Origin: Chitinophaga sp.
Lineage (GTDB): Bacteria; Bacteroidota; Bacteroidia; Chitinophagales; Chitinophagaceae
NCBI RefSeq assembly: GCF_017745275.1
Contig: NZ_JAGHZS010000004.1
Coordinates: 62,001-126,000 of the forward strand
Length of the DNA: 64,000 bases
Reading direction: 5' to 3'
Positions 8,579 through 17,699 of the stretch are shown in pieces (the first letter of the stretch is position 1; each line of letters begins with the position of its first letter). The position numbers and the translations under genes were made by a program. A model generated the notes under the pieces. The model worked only from the letters and a program-made list of their open reading frames with translations, ran no database searches and had not been told where the DNA came from.

Positions 8579-10663
8579 ATGAAAAAAAAATCATTCCCTA
8601 CATGTATTTTTCCTTATCTATTCCGGTTGATGATGGTGGTGCTGCTACTAGTGCCGCATAAGACATTTGCCCAAAGCCCTGTCAACAGCAAGCCCTTCAC
8701 CATTCCGGCAGTCAACACGTGGCAAGGAGATACCGGTAAGTATATACTGCCATCATCCGGGAGAATAGTGATAGCGCCGAAGGATCTGGCAGCATTACAA
8801 CCTTATCTCACCATTTTTAAAGCGGATCTTACCGCCGCTTATCCCGGCCGGGTGATTAAACTTGCTGTCGACGAAAAACCAAGGCCACAGAAAGGCGATA
8901 TGCTATTTACACTCGCTCCGGATAGTTCCGGAAACCCGGAAGCATACCGGCTGGTGATTGACAGCTGCATTCGCATCAACGGACCGGCAAAAGGCTGTTT
9001 CTGGGCCACGCGGACGCTGTTACAGTTATTGGCACAATCAACGTCAATTCCCTGTGGCAGTATTACTGATGCGCCGCAATGGCCCGTCAGGGGTTTTGTA
9101 CTGGATGCTGGCAGGAAATTTTTCCCGATCGAATTTTTACGTGAATACGTCCGGTTCATGTCGTACTACAAAATGAGTGACTTCCACCTGCACCTGAATG
9201 ACCAGGGCCCCAAACAATTCTTTCATAACAACTGGGATAGTACGTACAGCGCGTTTCGACTCGAGAGCAGCACTTATCCTGCACTCACTGCCAAAGACGG
9301 GCATTATACCAAAGCCGAATTCATTGCATTACAGGAAATGGCCGATAGCTTTGGTGTCAATATCATCCCTGAAATAGATGTACCTGCCCATTCTCTCGCT
9401 TTTACAAAATTGTTTCCCGAAATTGGCAGCCGTAAATATGGGATGGATCATTTGGATCTCTACAATCCTAAAACCTATGAAGTGATCGACAATGTGTTCA
9501 AAGAATACCTACAAGGGCCCCATCCCGTATTCAGGGGCAAAGAAGTGCATATAGGAACAGACGAATACAGCAAAAAAGAATCAGAGCAATTTCGCAGTTT
9601 CATGAATCACTACATCGACCTGGTACAGGGTTACGGCAAAAAGGTAAGGATGTGGGGCTCTCTCACCAATAATGCCGGTAATACACCGGTGCGTGTGGAT
9701 GGCGTCACCATGAACCTATGGTATAATGGCTATGCAGATCCAAAAGCCATGCTACAACTGGGCTACAATGCCATCAGCACACCTGATGGCTGGCTTTACA
9801 TTGTACCGGCAGCCGGTTATTACTACGACTACCTGGATCTCAAAAACCTCTACGATAAATGGACACCATCTATGATTGGCGACCAGGTATTTGATGAAAA
9901 CAATCCCCAGGTAAAGGGTGGTTCCTTCGCCGTGTGGAATGACCATGTAGGCAACGGCATTACTGCCAAAGATGTACACGACAGGGTATTTCCTGCCATG
10001 CAGGTGCTGGCAGAAAAGATGTGGTCCGGTAAAAAACAGGACATGAACTATGATACCTTTGCCCGCCACGCCATCCTGCTTGATGAAGGCCCGGGGCTTA
10101 ATATCAGGGGAAAGCAGAAAGAAGATTCCCTCCTTCCCCTATCCGGCCAATTAGTATTACATCAGGCCGTAACAGGACACTATAAAGGGCGCCATGCCAT
10201 ACACCTGAAGGGCGCGGGCAGCCATGCGGAAACCGGTTATGTAGGTATCGGTTACGACTATACGGTATCCTTCTATCTATGGCCGGAAAAAGGTAATAAA
10301 GCCGATGCCGTACTTTTCTCTTCTCCGGATGCCGTAGTGAAATTACGGCAACAACAAACCGACAGGCTTGGATTCTCCCGGGAAGGTTATCATTATTCTT
10401 TCCAATATACTGTGCCGGAAGAAAAATGGACACATATCATGATCACAGGAAATAATAAAGGGACTTCATTATATGTGAATGGCGTGTTGATAGAAAAGCT
10501 GGAAGGTGGTATGCAGCAATTTCCGGAAACAAAAAGTAAGAGAGCCATTGTGCAAACACTCTTTTTTCCGTTGCAACACATTGGTGATACTGTTAACAGC
10601 TTTAAAGGATATATCAGCGATCTTAAAGTTTATAACAAAATAATGCCTGCTAAAAAAGGGTAG
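8579..10663 (+). CDS. Family 20 glycoside hydrolase (beta-N-acetylhexosaminidase) with C-terminal LamG-like domain
   Basis: Secreted enzyme of 694 residues. It has a signal peptide (about 1-30), a GH20b-type alpha/beta domain to about 160, then the GH20 barrel beginning at RGFVLDAGRKFFPIEFLREYV. The catalytic Asp-Glu pair of substrate-assisted GH20 enzymes is seen as HIGTDEYS (Asp328-Glu329). Residues ~515-690 form a concanavalin-like LamG domain that likely binds glycan. The natural substrate would be terminal GlcNAc/GalNAc of chitin fragments, peptidoglycan or glycans. It stands alone between terminators, so it is probably monocistronic. Confidence 0.9.
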   Translation: MKKKSFPTCIFPYLFRLMMVVLLLVPHKTFAQSPVNSKPFTIPAVNTWQGDTGKYILPSSGRIVIAPKDLAALQPYLTIFKADLTAAYPGRVIKLAVDEKPRPQKGDMLFTLAPDSSGNPEAYRLVIDSCIRINGPAKGCFWATRTLLQLLAQSTSIPCGSITDAPQWPVRGFVLDAGRKFFPIEFLREYVRFMSYYKMSDFHLHLNDQGPKQFFHNNWDSTYSAFRLESSTYPALTAKDGHYTKAEFIALQEMADSFGVNIIPEIDVPAHSLAFTKLFPEIGSRKYGMDHLDLYNPKTYEVIDNVFKEYLQGPHPVFRGKEVHIGTDEYSKKESEQFRSFMNHYIDLVQGYGKKVRMWGSLTNNAGNTPVRVDGVTMNLWYNGYADPKAMLQLGYNAISTPDGWLYIVPAAGYYYDYLDLKNLYDKWTPSMIGDQVFDENNPQVKGGSFAVWNDHVGNGITAKDVHDRVFPAMQVLAEKMWSGKKQDMNYDTFARHAILLDEGPGLNIRGKQKEDSLLPLSGQLVLHQAVTGHYKGRHAIHLKGAGSHAETGYVGIGYDYTVSFYLWPEKGNKADAVLFSSPDAVVKLRQQQTDRLGFSREGYHYSFQYTVPEEKWTHIMITGNNKGTSLYVNGVLIEKLEGGMQQFPETKSKRAIVQTLFFPLQHIGDTVNSFKGYISDLKVYNKIMPAKKG

Positions 10664-10692
10664 TTCAATTACCTGGCAGGAGATGTAACAGG

Positions 10693-10727
10693 AGAGAAAG
10701 GCGGGATTAAATCCCGCCTTTCTCTTT
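10693..10727 (+). terminator. Intrinsic terminator after GH20 gene
   Basis: Inverted repeat with 16-bp GC-rich arms (10693-10708 and 10710-10725), 30 bp after the GH20 stop. The rest of the 342-bp gap to asnA is very AT-rich, as expected for promoter DNA in this phylum, and shows no further gene. Confidence 0.85.
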
Positions 10728-11005
10728 ATTCACAACTGGCTACAAGGCGTTACCAGTGTTCAAAAGTGCCACTGAGATATGGTTTTGAGACACTATTCCC
10801 CCGAATGTTTTTCAATAAGAGCCTCTTTTTTTAATTTTCACCAATTTTTTTTCTGATTTTTTGAACAAAAACCGAATATTTTTAGCTTTCATTAAAAATA
10901 TTTTACCGTTTTGATTATTTTAATGACTTTTATATCACAAAAGCATCTTTTTAATAAAATTTATTAAATCATCCACATCAAAACAAAAAATCAGTAAAAA
11001 AATCT

Positions 11006-11983
11006 ATGTCATCCGCTACACAAACAACCAGCTACACTACCCTGCTGGGGAAAGAAAAGGCCATCGCCTTTATTAAGGACTATTTCTCTATGCAGTTATG
11101 CAAGCAACTCTCCCTCACCAAAGTTGCCGCTCCCCTATTTGTTAAATCAGGTACCGGTTTGAATGATGATCTCAATGGCATTGAAAAACCTGTTTCATTT
11201 AAATTAAAGGGTGTAGATAACGGTATTGAAATTGTGCAATCACTCGCCAAATGGAAACGGAAACGTTTACATGAGCTGGAAATCCCTGCCGGACAAGGTA
11301 TCGTAGCAGATATGCGCGCCATCAGGCCTGATGAAGTTACCTCGCCTATCCACAGTTTTTTAGTGGATCAGTGGGACTGGGAAAAACATATCACGGTTAC
11401 CGATAGAAATATTCCTTACCTGAAAGAAACGGTAGAAGCCATATACGAGGCGTTGCGTGCTACCAACCACAGAATACAGGAAGAAGGATTGCCTGGCCTT
11501 CAACTGCCGGACACCCTGCATTTTGTACACAGTGAAGACCTGCTGCAACAATATCCCAACCTGTCGCCCAAAGAGCGGGAAAACGCCTGTGCAAAAGAAT
11601 TTGGCGCCATCTTCATCATCGGTATCGGCGGCCCGCTGAGTAACAACCAGGTGCATGACGACCGCGCACCGGACTACGACGACTGGACCACCCCTAACGA
11701 CAATGGCTATACGGGGCTCAACGGTGATCTTATCATCTGGAATCCCGCCCTCAATGCTGCACTGGAAATTTCCTCCATGGGGATCCGCGTAGATGCCGCA
11801 GCCCTGCGCAGACAGCTTGACGCCAAAAGCTGTGCACACCGCGCTGAAATGGAGTTTCACAGCCACGTATTAAATAATGCTTACCCTTTGTCGATGGGCG
11901 GCGGTATTGGCCAGTCCAGGCTTTGCATGCTGCTCTTACAACAGAAACATATTGCCGAAGTACAGGCCAGCATATGGCCGTAA
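11006..11983 (+). CDS. asnA: Aspartate--ammonia ligase (AsnA-type asparagine synthetase)
   Basis: Cytoplasmic enzyme of 325 residues that makes asparagine from aspartate, ammonia and ATP. It is recognisable from its class II aminoacyl-tRNA-synthetase-like fold: FVKSGTGLNDDLNGIEKPVSF near the N-terminus, QGIVADMRAIRPDE, the central VDQWDWEKHI, and the ATP-binding C-terminus SMGGGIGQSRLCMLLL. The length matches the family (about 330). The start at 11006 follows an AT-rich leader, and a strong terminator lies just downstream, so it is monocistronic. Confidence 0.96.
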   Translation: MSSATQTTSYTTLLGKEKAIAFIKDYFSMQLCKQLSLTKVAAPLFVKSGTGLNDDLNGIEKPVSFKLKGVDNGIEIVQSLAKWKRKRLHELEIPAGQGIVADMRAIRPDEVTSPIHSFLVDQWDWEKHITVTDRNIPYLKETVEAIYEALRATNHRIQEEGLPGLQLPDTLHFVHSEDLLQQYPNLSPKERENACAKEFGAIFIIGIGGPLSNNQVHDDRAPDYDDWTTPNDNGYTGLNGDLIIWNPALNAALEISSMGIRVDAAALRRQLDAKSCAHRAEMEFHSHVLNNAYPLSMGGGIGQSRLCMLLLQQKHIAEVQASIWP

Positions 11984-12011
11984 GGCATACTGCTTTTATG
12001 AATGCGGAATA

Positions 12012-12047
12012 AAAGGCCCGCCGGGAGATATCCTGGTGGGTCTTTTT
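12012..12047 (+). terminator. Intrinsic terminator after asnA
   Basis: Stem of about 15 bp (12012-12026 with 12031-12045, several G-U pairs) around a 4-nt loop GATA, followed by a run of T. It lies 28 bp after the asnA stop codon. Confidence 0.85.
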
Positions 12048-12190
12048 GTATCATGGCCAGCCTGATCAAACCTCAATGCGCCTATAAAAGGTGACAGTTT
12101 TTGCCGGAAAATTTTTAATGAAAAAAGTTTGTAACCTTTTTTCATTCTGTTCATCTAACAGATAAAGCATTTTTCAGCGAGGGCTATTAT

Positions 12191-12832
12191 ATGAAGGAAA
12201 AGTCAACCCCAATGACAACAACAGTTGCTGACACCGCAATCATTGAAAGAATATTAGCTGGTGAAAAGCAACTATTTGAGGTACTTATCCGTAGGTACAC
12301 CCAGCGATTGTATAGAATAGGCATGTCGGTACTGGCCAATGAAGCTGAAACGGCCAACGCTATTCAAACTACCTATATCAACGCATATCAACATTTATCC
12401 GATTTCAACTACCGTTCCATGTTCAGTACCTGGCTGATTCATATTATGCTCAACCAAAGCGTGGAACAGAAAAGAAAGGCCCCGTATCGCCTTTCTGCCA
12501 AAAATGAACCCTATAACTTTATTGACATGAAAACGCCGGCAAATGAATTAGCTAACAAAGAACTCAGTAATATGCTGGAACGGGCAATCGGGGAATTGCC
12601 GGAGAAATACCGGCTGGTATTCATGCTCCGGGAAATTGAAGAGATGTCCGTCCGCGATACTGCAGCCGCATTAAGCATCGAAGAGGTGAATGTAAAAGCT
12701 CGTTTAAACCGCGCCAAAACCATGCTGCGGGAAAACCTTCAAAGTTATATGAAAGACCATCTATACAGCTTCCACTACTCGCGTTGCGACCGGGTGGTGA
12801 AGCATGTGATGACATACCTGGGCATTGCCTGA
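12191..12832 (+). CDS. ECF-type RNA polymerase sigma factor (orphan)
   Basis: Protein of 213 residues with sigma region 2 (FEVLIRRYTQRLYRIGMSVLAN...AIQTTYINAYQHLSDF) and region 4 (IGELPEKYRLVFMLREIEEMSVRDTAAALSIEEVNVKARLNRAK). A C-terminal extension of about 25 residues ends in SRCDRVVKHVM. That Cys/His-containing tail is typical of a class of ECF factors that have no separate anti-sigma gene; here too no anti-sigma gene is adjacent. The start at 12191 is preferred, and an internal Met at codon 8 is possible. A terminator follows about 105 bp downstream. Targets are unknown. Confidence 0.9.
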   Translation: MKEKSTPMTTTVADTAIIERILAGEKQLFEVLIRRYTQRLYRIGMSVLANEAETANAIQTTYINAYQHLSDFNYRSMFSTWLIHIMLNQSVEQKRKAPYRLSAKNEPYNFIDMKTPANELANKELSNMLERAIGELPEKYRLVFMLREIEEMSVRDTAAALSIEEVNVKARLNRAKTMLRENLQSYMKDHLYSFHYSRCDRVVKHVMTYLGIA

Positions 12833-12937
12833 TGCATGGAAGTAAAGCGTCTTTTTTATCTCCCTGTATCTAACTTATTTTTTACCAATATCCTCCTAAA
12901 AACCTACTATCCACCACCTATCAACATGCTGATTATT

Positions 12938-12970
12938 AAAAAGCTTGTAAGTAGCACTTACAAGCTTTTT
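12938..12970 (+). terminator. Intrinsic terminator after ECF sigma gene
   Basis: Perfect 15-bp arms (12938-12952 and 12956-12970) with a 3-nt loop and an A-run/T-run at the ends. The stem core GCTTGTAAG/CTTACAAGC recurs in the hairpin at 45277-45300. The 386-bp gap 12833-13218 holds this hairpin and AT-rich promoter DNA but no convincing gene. Confidence 0.85.
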
Positions 12971-13218
12971 CGCTTATACATAACGTTGCTAAGGAGAAAC
13001 TTTCACCAGACACGTATTAAAAAAGATAAAACTGTTTGATTGTGATTCCGCAAATAGTAACGCGGTATTTTTCACCATTCAACCCATGGAAACCGACAAA
13101 CACAGCGCAATTCTACCATTCCCAAAATAATTGCTGTATCAAAATTTATTTTTTCTATCTTGACCGATGCTTGAGATAAAGCATTGACTAATACTATTTT
13201 ATTAACACAGCGAACAAA

Positions 13219-15828
13219 ATGATGAAATTTTCACTCGGCCTGATCTATCCGCTTGCAGTATTTATTGGCGCGCAATCATTTCTAGGGGATCCCCCCACCT
13301 CAACCAGACGTCCGAATCCACCGGAATTAAACATCACCCGATTCGTTGGTCCTGATGTAACGCCCAGCCCCGCCTGCCTTGCAGTGGCGCCTACCGGCGA
13401 AGTATTCGTAGGTGTGGACATGATCGGTTCATTAGGGAAAGATATGGGAAAGGGCCGTATCCTGAAACTCATTGATAAAGACAATGACGGCAAAATGGAT
13501 CAGCACGTGGAGTTTGCTGTGGTAGATAATCCACGCGGCATCATTGTGCAGGGCAACAAGGTATATGTATTACATACCACCTTTTCCAAAGAAACCGGTA
13601 AAGCTACCGGTATGGCCCTCGTTGTTTTTGAAGATAAAGATGGCGATGGCAAGGCCGATGGTCCTGCTCAACCACTCATTGAACATCTCAGCAATACCAA
13701 ATATATCCAGGAACGTGGTACCGACCACGCCACCAATGGTATCAGAATGGGCATCGATGGCTGGATCTATATTGCCGTAGGTGATTTCGGATTCCATGAT
13801 GCCACCGATCGCTCCGGCAAGAAACTGACCATGCTGGGCGGCGGTATTGTGCGGGTACGTCCTGACGGTACCGAAATGGAAGTATTCACACACGGTACCC
13901 GTAACGTATACGACGTAGCTATTGACCCTTACATGAATGTTTTCACCCGTGAAAACACCAATGATGGTGGTGGATGGAATGTGCGTTTTTCCCACCACAT
14001 TCAATCCGGCGAATATGGCTACCCTGTATTGTTCCAGCATTTCACCGATGAAATCATCCCCGCCCTGGCGGATCTCGGTGGTGGCTCCGGCACCGGCGCC
14101 TTATACATGGCAGAACCAGGCTGGCCCGAGAAATACACCAACGTTCCCATGATGGCTGACTGGGGACGCAGCATGTTATACATTCATCGCGTAACACCGG
14201 ATGGCCCTACGTTTACACAAAAAGATGAAGACTTTATTGAACTGCCACAGATCACTGATGTGGATGTAGATGGCTCCGGCAGACTTTACCTCTCTGCCTG
14301 GGATGGCGCCGGTTACTCCGGTAGCCCCGACAGAGGTTATGTAGTACGCGTGGTGCCTAACGACTGGACTTATAAAGCATTTCCTGATGTAGCCAAGGCT
14401 GCTGCAGCGGATCTGGCTAACATGCTGAAATCAAACAGTGCTGTAGCACGTTTGAGCGCTTCCCAGGAGTTAATTGCCCGTGGTGATAAATCAGTGGCAT
14501 TAGCCATTGCTTCCGATGAGCAATTACCATTATATGCACGCGTTGCAGGTCTTTATACCTACGCACAGGCAGCCGGTAAAGAAGGTATCGCTACCTTAAC
14601 AAACCTGGCAAAAGATCCTGCCGTAAGAGAACATGCATTGCGCGCTTTGGCAGATAGAAAAGCTTTCCTGAACGACGTTTCATCTGAGCCTTTCCTGGCT
14701 GGGTTGAAAGATCCTAACCCACGCGTACAGTCGGCTGCAATCGTAGGACTGGGACGTTTAAACCGTATCGAAACGGCGAATGCGTTACTGGAAACCAAAG
14801 TACCTGCCTCCTTTACAGCACCGGTAAAAGATATAGAAGGGCCTCATGCTACACCTAACGCAGCTATTATATTACCTCACCTGGCCGTTCGGGCATTGGT
14901 GAATATGCACGCGGTAGATGCTGCAGTAGCGGCTATCAACACGGAAAATTCCACCCTCGCTTTATGGGCATTGCGCTATATGCATGATACCAAAGCTGTA
15001 AATGGCCTGATCAGTGCTTATGCTACTGCTAAAAATGAGAAAGTAAAAAAACAGATCCTCGTTACACTGGCGCGTCTGTATAAAAAAGAAGATACGTATG
15101 ATGCATCCTGGTGGTGGGGTACCAGACCGGATTCACATGGTCCGTACTATAAAGACGTTACCTGGGAAGGATCTCCGGCGATCGAAAAATTCCTGAAAGC
15201 AACATCTCTGAAAGCAGGTCCTACCGGCCTGGCATTCTACAGAGAGCTCGATGCCCGCAACAGGATGAATATTCCTGCTTTTGCGGCAGAGAAAAAACCA
15301 GCTGCCCCGGTGGCGAAAGAGCCTAAGGTGGACCTGGAAAAAATCAAAAGTAAAAAAGGCCAGGTAGGTAAATCATCTATCGAAGATGTACTGTTAGCGG
15401 TAAATAAATTAAAAGGAGATCCTGCGAAAGGAAAGATCCTGTTTACCCAACAGGGCTGCGTTGCCTGTCATGCTATCAATAAAGGCGATGTCATGAAAGG
15501 TCCGTTCATGGGGCAAATCGGCTCTATCATGAACCGCGAGCAGATCGCCGAATCCATCCTCAAACCTAACGCTTCTATCTCCCAGGGATTTGCTACTGTG
15601 ATGATTACCGCGAAAGGCAACAAATCCTACATGGGATTTGTAACAGAAGAAACATCTGCTAAAGTAGTGATGAGAAATATTGCGGGCGAAGTGTCCACGA
15701 TTAAAACTTCGGATATCCTTACCCGTAAGGAACTGAAAACATCTATGATGCCAACAGGCCTGGCGAATGCCTTGTCGTACGAAGAGTTTGCATCACTGGT
15801 GACCTTCCTGTCGCAGCAGAAGAAATAA
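13219..15828 (+). CDS. Secreted propeller / HEAT-repeat / cytochrome c protein (PVC-type haem-binding dehydrogenase-like)
   Basis: Exported protein of 869 residues with four parts. After a signal peptide (1-20) comes a beta-propeller of sorbosone-dehydrogenase type at about 30-385 (LAVAPTGEVFVGVDM, DKDNDGKMDQHVEF, GIRMGIDGWIYIAVGDFG). HEAT-like helical repeats occupy about 390-640. A cytochrome c domain has one haem site GCVACH (Cys747, Cys750, His751), and the C-terminal segment KPNASISQGFATVMI...SYEEFASLVTFL is the haem-binding module first noted in Planctomycetes/Verrucomicrobia. It probably oxidises a sugar or other organic substrate in the periplasm; the substrate is unknown. A GH27 gene follows after a terminator. 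Confidence 0.85.
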   Translation: MMKFSLGLIYPLAVFIGAQSFLGDPPTSTRRPNPPELNITRFVGPDVTPSPACLAVAPTGEVFVGVDMIGSLGKDMGKGRILKLIDKDNDGKMDQHVEFAVVDNPRGIIVQGNKVYVLHTTFSKETGKATGMALVVFEDKDGDGKADGPAQPLIEHLSNTKYIQERGTDHATNGIRMGIDGWIYIAVGDFGFHDATDRSGKKLTMLGGGIVRVRPDGTEMEVFTHGTRNVYDVAIDPYMNVFTRENTNDGGGWNVRFSHHIQSGEYGYPVLFQHFTDEIIPALADLGGGSGTGALYMAEPGWPEKYTNVPMMADWGRSMLYIHRVTPDGPTFTQKDEDFIELPQITDVDVDGSGRLYLSAWDGAGYSGSPDRGYVVRVVPNDWTYKAFPDVAKAAAADLANMLKSNSAVARLSASQELIARGDKSVALAIASDEQLPLYARVAGLYTYAQAAGKEGIATLTNLAKDPAVREHALRALADRKAFLNDVSSEPFLAGLKDPNPRVQSAAIVGLGRLNRIETANALLETKVPASFTAPVKDIEGPHATPNAAIILPHLAVRALVNMHAVDAAVAAINTENSTLALWALRYMHDTKAVNGLISAYATAKNEKVKKQILVTLARLYKKEDTYDASWWWGTRPDSHGPYYKDVTWEGSPAIEKFLKATSLKAGPTGLAFYRELDARNRMNIPAFAAEKKPAAPVAKEPKVDLEKIKSKKGQVGKSSIEDVLLAVNKLKGDPAKGKILFTQQGCVACHAINKGDVMKGPFMGQIGSIMNREQIAESILKPNASISQGFATVMITAKGNKSYMGFVTEETSAKVVMRNIAGEVSTIKTSDILTRKELKTSMMPTGLANALSYEEFASLVTFLSQQKK

Positions 15829-15846
15829 TATCATTCAGCATATCAG

Positions 15847-15895
15847 TTACGGATTGATGAGGAGATATATTCCTTTTCAATCCGTAATTTTTTTT
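15847..15895 (+). terminator. Intrinsic terminator between dehydrogenase-like gene and GH27
   Basis: 11-bp arms (15847-15857 and 15877-15887) around a 19-nt loop, followed by eight T. It also shows that the GH27 start must be downstream, because an upstream in-frame ATG at 15854 lies inside the hairpin. Confidence 0.88.
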
Positions 15896-15910
15896 ACTAA
15901 TTTGCTACAC

Positions 15911-17140
15911 ATGATAACTAAGCAAACGAAATGGACATTCATGGCCATCTGCCTGTTGTGTTTCGCACACCTGGCCATGGCGCAAAACGTACCGTCCAAA
16001 CCTAAAACACCTATCATGGGTTGGGCCAGCTGGAACAACTTCCGTGTTCATATTAATGAACAACTGATCCGGGAACAAGCCGACGCGATGGTGCAAAATG
16101 GGCTGAAACAAGCCGGCTATACTTACATCAATATCGACGATGGTTTCTTTGGTGGCCGTGATGAAAAAGGAGCATTGCTGCATCACACGCAACGCTTCCC
16201 CGGCGGCATGAAACGACTTTCGGATTACATCCATAGCAAGGGTTTGAAAGCCGGGATCTATTCCGAAGCCGGTATAAATACGTGTGCATCTATGTGGGAC
16301 CACGATACCATTGGATATGGTTCCGGACTATATGGACATGACGAACAGGATCTCACGCTGCTGCTGAAAACATGGGGATATGATTTCCTGAAAGTAGACT
16401 GGTGCGGTGGAAAAGACCTGGGGCTGGATGAACAATTACGCTACACACAAATTTCCAACTGGATCAATAGCATCAAGCCGGAAGTAGTATTCAATATTTG
16501 CCGCTGGCAGTTTCCCGGTAAATGGGCGCCGCTCGTAGCTGACTCCTGGCGGATTTCCGGCGATATCGATAATCATTTCGCGTCTATTCTACGGATTATT
16601 GCGCTCAACACAGACCTGTGGCCTTATTGTTCTCCCGGGCACTTCAACGATATGGATATGTTGCAGGTAGGGCGTGGTATGACTTATGAAGAAGACAAAA
16701 GTCATTTTTCCATGTGGTGTATCATGAACTCTCCCCTGCTGCTGGGCAATGATCTCCGGAAGATATCTCCGCAAACACTATCTATCATCACCAATAAAGA
16801 AGTGATTGCATTGAACCAGGACCCGCTTTGTTACCAGGCCAGGAAGTTTCGCGATACGCTGGGCGTACAGCTGTGGGCTAAGCCACTAATCAGTGTCACC
16901 AGCGGAGAGGTAGCCGTAGCACTGCTCAACACCACCGATGCACCGGCTGTAGCTGAACTGGATGTGGATACAGTAGGCCTCCATTCGGACAAAGGAGTTA
17001 CCATCCGTGATTTGTGGAAACATGAGGATACAAAAATACTGAACGGAAAAAAATCCGTTTATCACCTTCCGCCACACGGGGTGATTGTACTGAAGCTGAC
17101 GGGTAGCAGCAAGCCGTTTAACGTCTTCACAAAAAACTAA
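15911..17140 (+). CDS. Family 27 alpha-galactosidase
   Basis: Secreted glycoside hydrolase of 409 residues. The start at 15911 gives a proper signal peptide (MITKQTKWTFMAICLLCFAH, cleavage after AMA) and avoids the terminator upstream. The GH27 barrel opens with TPIMGWASWNNF and INIDDGFFGG. The nucleophile lies in FLKVDWCGG (Asp163) and the acid/base in WRISGDID (Asp218); their 55-residue spacing equals that in characterised GH27 enzymes. A C-terminal beta-sandwich follows. The expected reaction is release of terminal alpha-galactose (alpha-N-acetylgalactosamine is an alternative). Confidence 0.92.
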   Translation: MITKQTKWTFMAICLLCFAHLAMAQNVPSKPKTPIMGWASWNNFRVHINEQLIREQADAMVQNGLKQAGYTYINIDDGFFGGRDEKGALLHHTQRFPGGMKRLSDYIHSKGLKAGIYSEAGINTCASMWDHDTIGYGSGLYGHDEQDLTLLLKTWGYDFLKVDWCGGKDLGLDEQLRYTQISNWINSIKPEVVFNICRWQFPGKWAPLVADSWRISGDIDNHFASILRIIALNTDLWPYCSPGHFNDMDMLQVGRGMTYEEDKSHFSMWCIMNSPLLLGNDLRKISPQTLSIITNKEVIALNQDPLCYQARKFRDTLGVQLWAKPLISVTSGEVAVALLNTTDAPAVAELDVDTVGLHSDKGVTIRDLWKHEDTKILNGKKSVYHLPPHGVIVLKLTGSSKPFNVFTKN

Positions 17141-17148
17141 AAACAAAC

Positions 17149-17178
17149 GGCTGGTAAACAAAGCCCGGTTTACCGGCC
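17149..17178 (+). terminator. Hairpin after GH27 gene
   Basis: 11-bp arms (17149-17159 and 17168-17178, one G-U pair), eight bases after the GH27 stop codon. No clear T-tract follows, so it is a weaker candidate terminator. Confidence 0.5.
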
Positions 17179-17327
17179 CTTGCTGCAATCTGGCGGCACT
17201 CTCCCCGTATTCTTACAGTACAAATACGACATACTTTTATCCTTGATAAGTAGTCCTGTCTTTTACCCGGGAAATAATCCCTGTTTATTTAAATTACGGT
17301 ATTCGTTAACCAATAATTTCAACATTT

Positions 17328-17633
17328 ATGAGAAAACTCCTGATCGGCGCATCCGCGCTCCTGCTAACCTTTGCCGTTAATCAAAGCATCGCCAACGGCC
17401 ACAAAGACAAACGTGTAACCAAAAAAGCCAAAGTAGACTGTACTAATTGTAACGCGGAATACCAGAAATGTATCAACAACGTATGTACGAGAAGTATCCG
17501 TTGGTACACTTCCTCTGTTCTAATCAGCACCCGGCCTAACCGGTACAAATGCACCTATCACTATGAATGGATCGATGGTACTATCAGCCAGGATTATTAC
17601 GAGTACGCCAGCTTCCCTTGTGCATTAATGTGA
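17328..17633 (+). CDS. Small secreted cysteine-rich protein, unknown function
   Basis: Protein of 101 residues with a signal peptide (MRKLLIGASALLLTFAVNQS, cleavage near IANG). The mature part of about 78 residues carries six cysteines: CTNC, YQKC, NNVC, RYKC and FPC near the end. This suggests up to three disulfides, or a metal site formed by CTNC. No family is recognised. It is flanked by hairpins on both sides and so is a stand-alone transcription unit. A clean signal peptide and own terminator argue that it is a real gene. Confidence 0.65.
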   Translation: MRKLLIGASALLLTFAVNQSIANGHKDKRVTKKAKVDCTNCNAEYQKCINNVCTRSIRWYTSSVLISTRPNRYKCTYHYEWIDGTISQDYYEYASFPCALM

Positions 17634-17643
17634 TGTAACAGTG

Positions 17644-17670
17644 AGCAGTTAGCTATTTGCTAACTGCTTC
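17644..17670 (+). terminator. Terminator after small Cys-rich gene
   Basis: Perfect 10-bp arms (17644-17653 and 17659-17668) with a 5-nt loop, 10 bp after the stop codon, with a T-rich tail. Confidence 0.75.
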
Positions 17671-17699
17671 TTACGCCATCATATGATTTTATTATCAAC

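Noticed and set aside
12836..13039. 67-residue frame after the ECF sigma gene
   Set aside because: It runs through the intrinsic terminator at 12938-12970 and has no ribosome-binding site or recognisable features.
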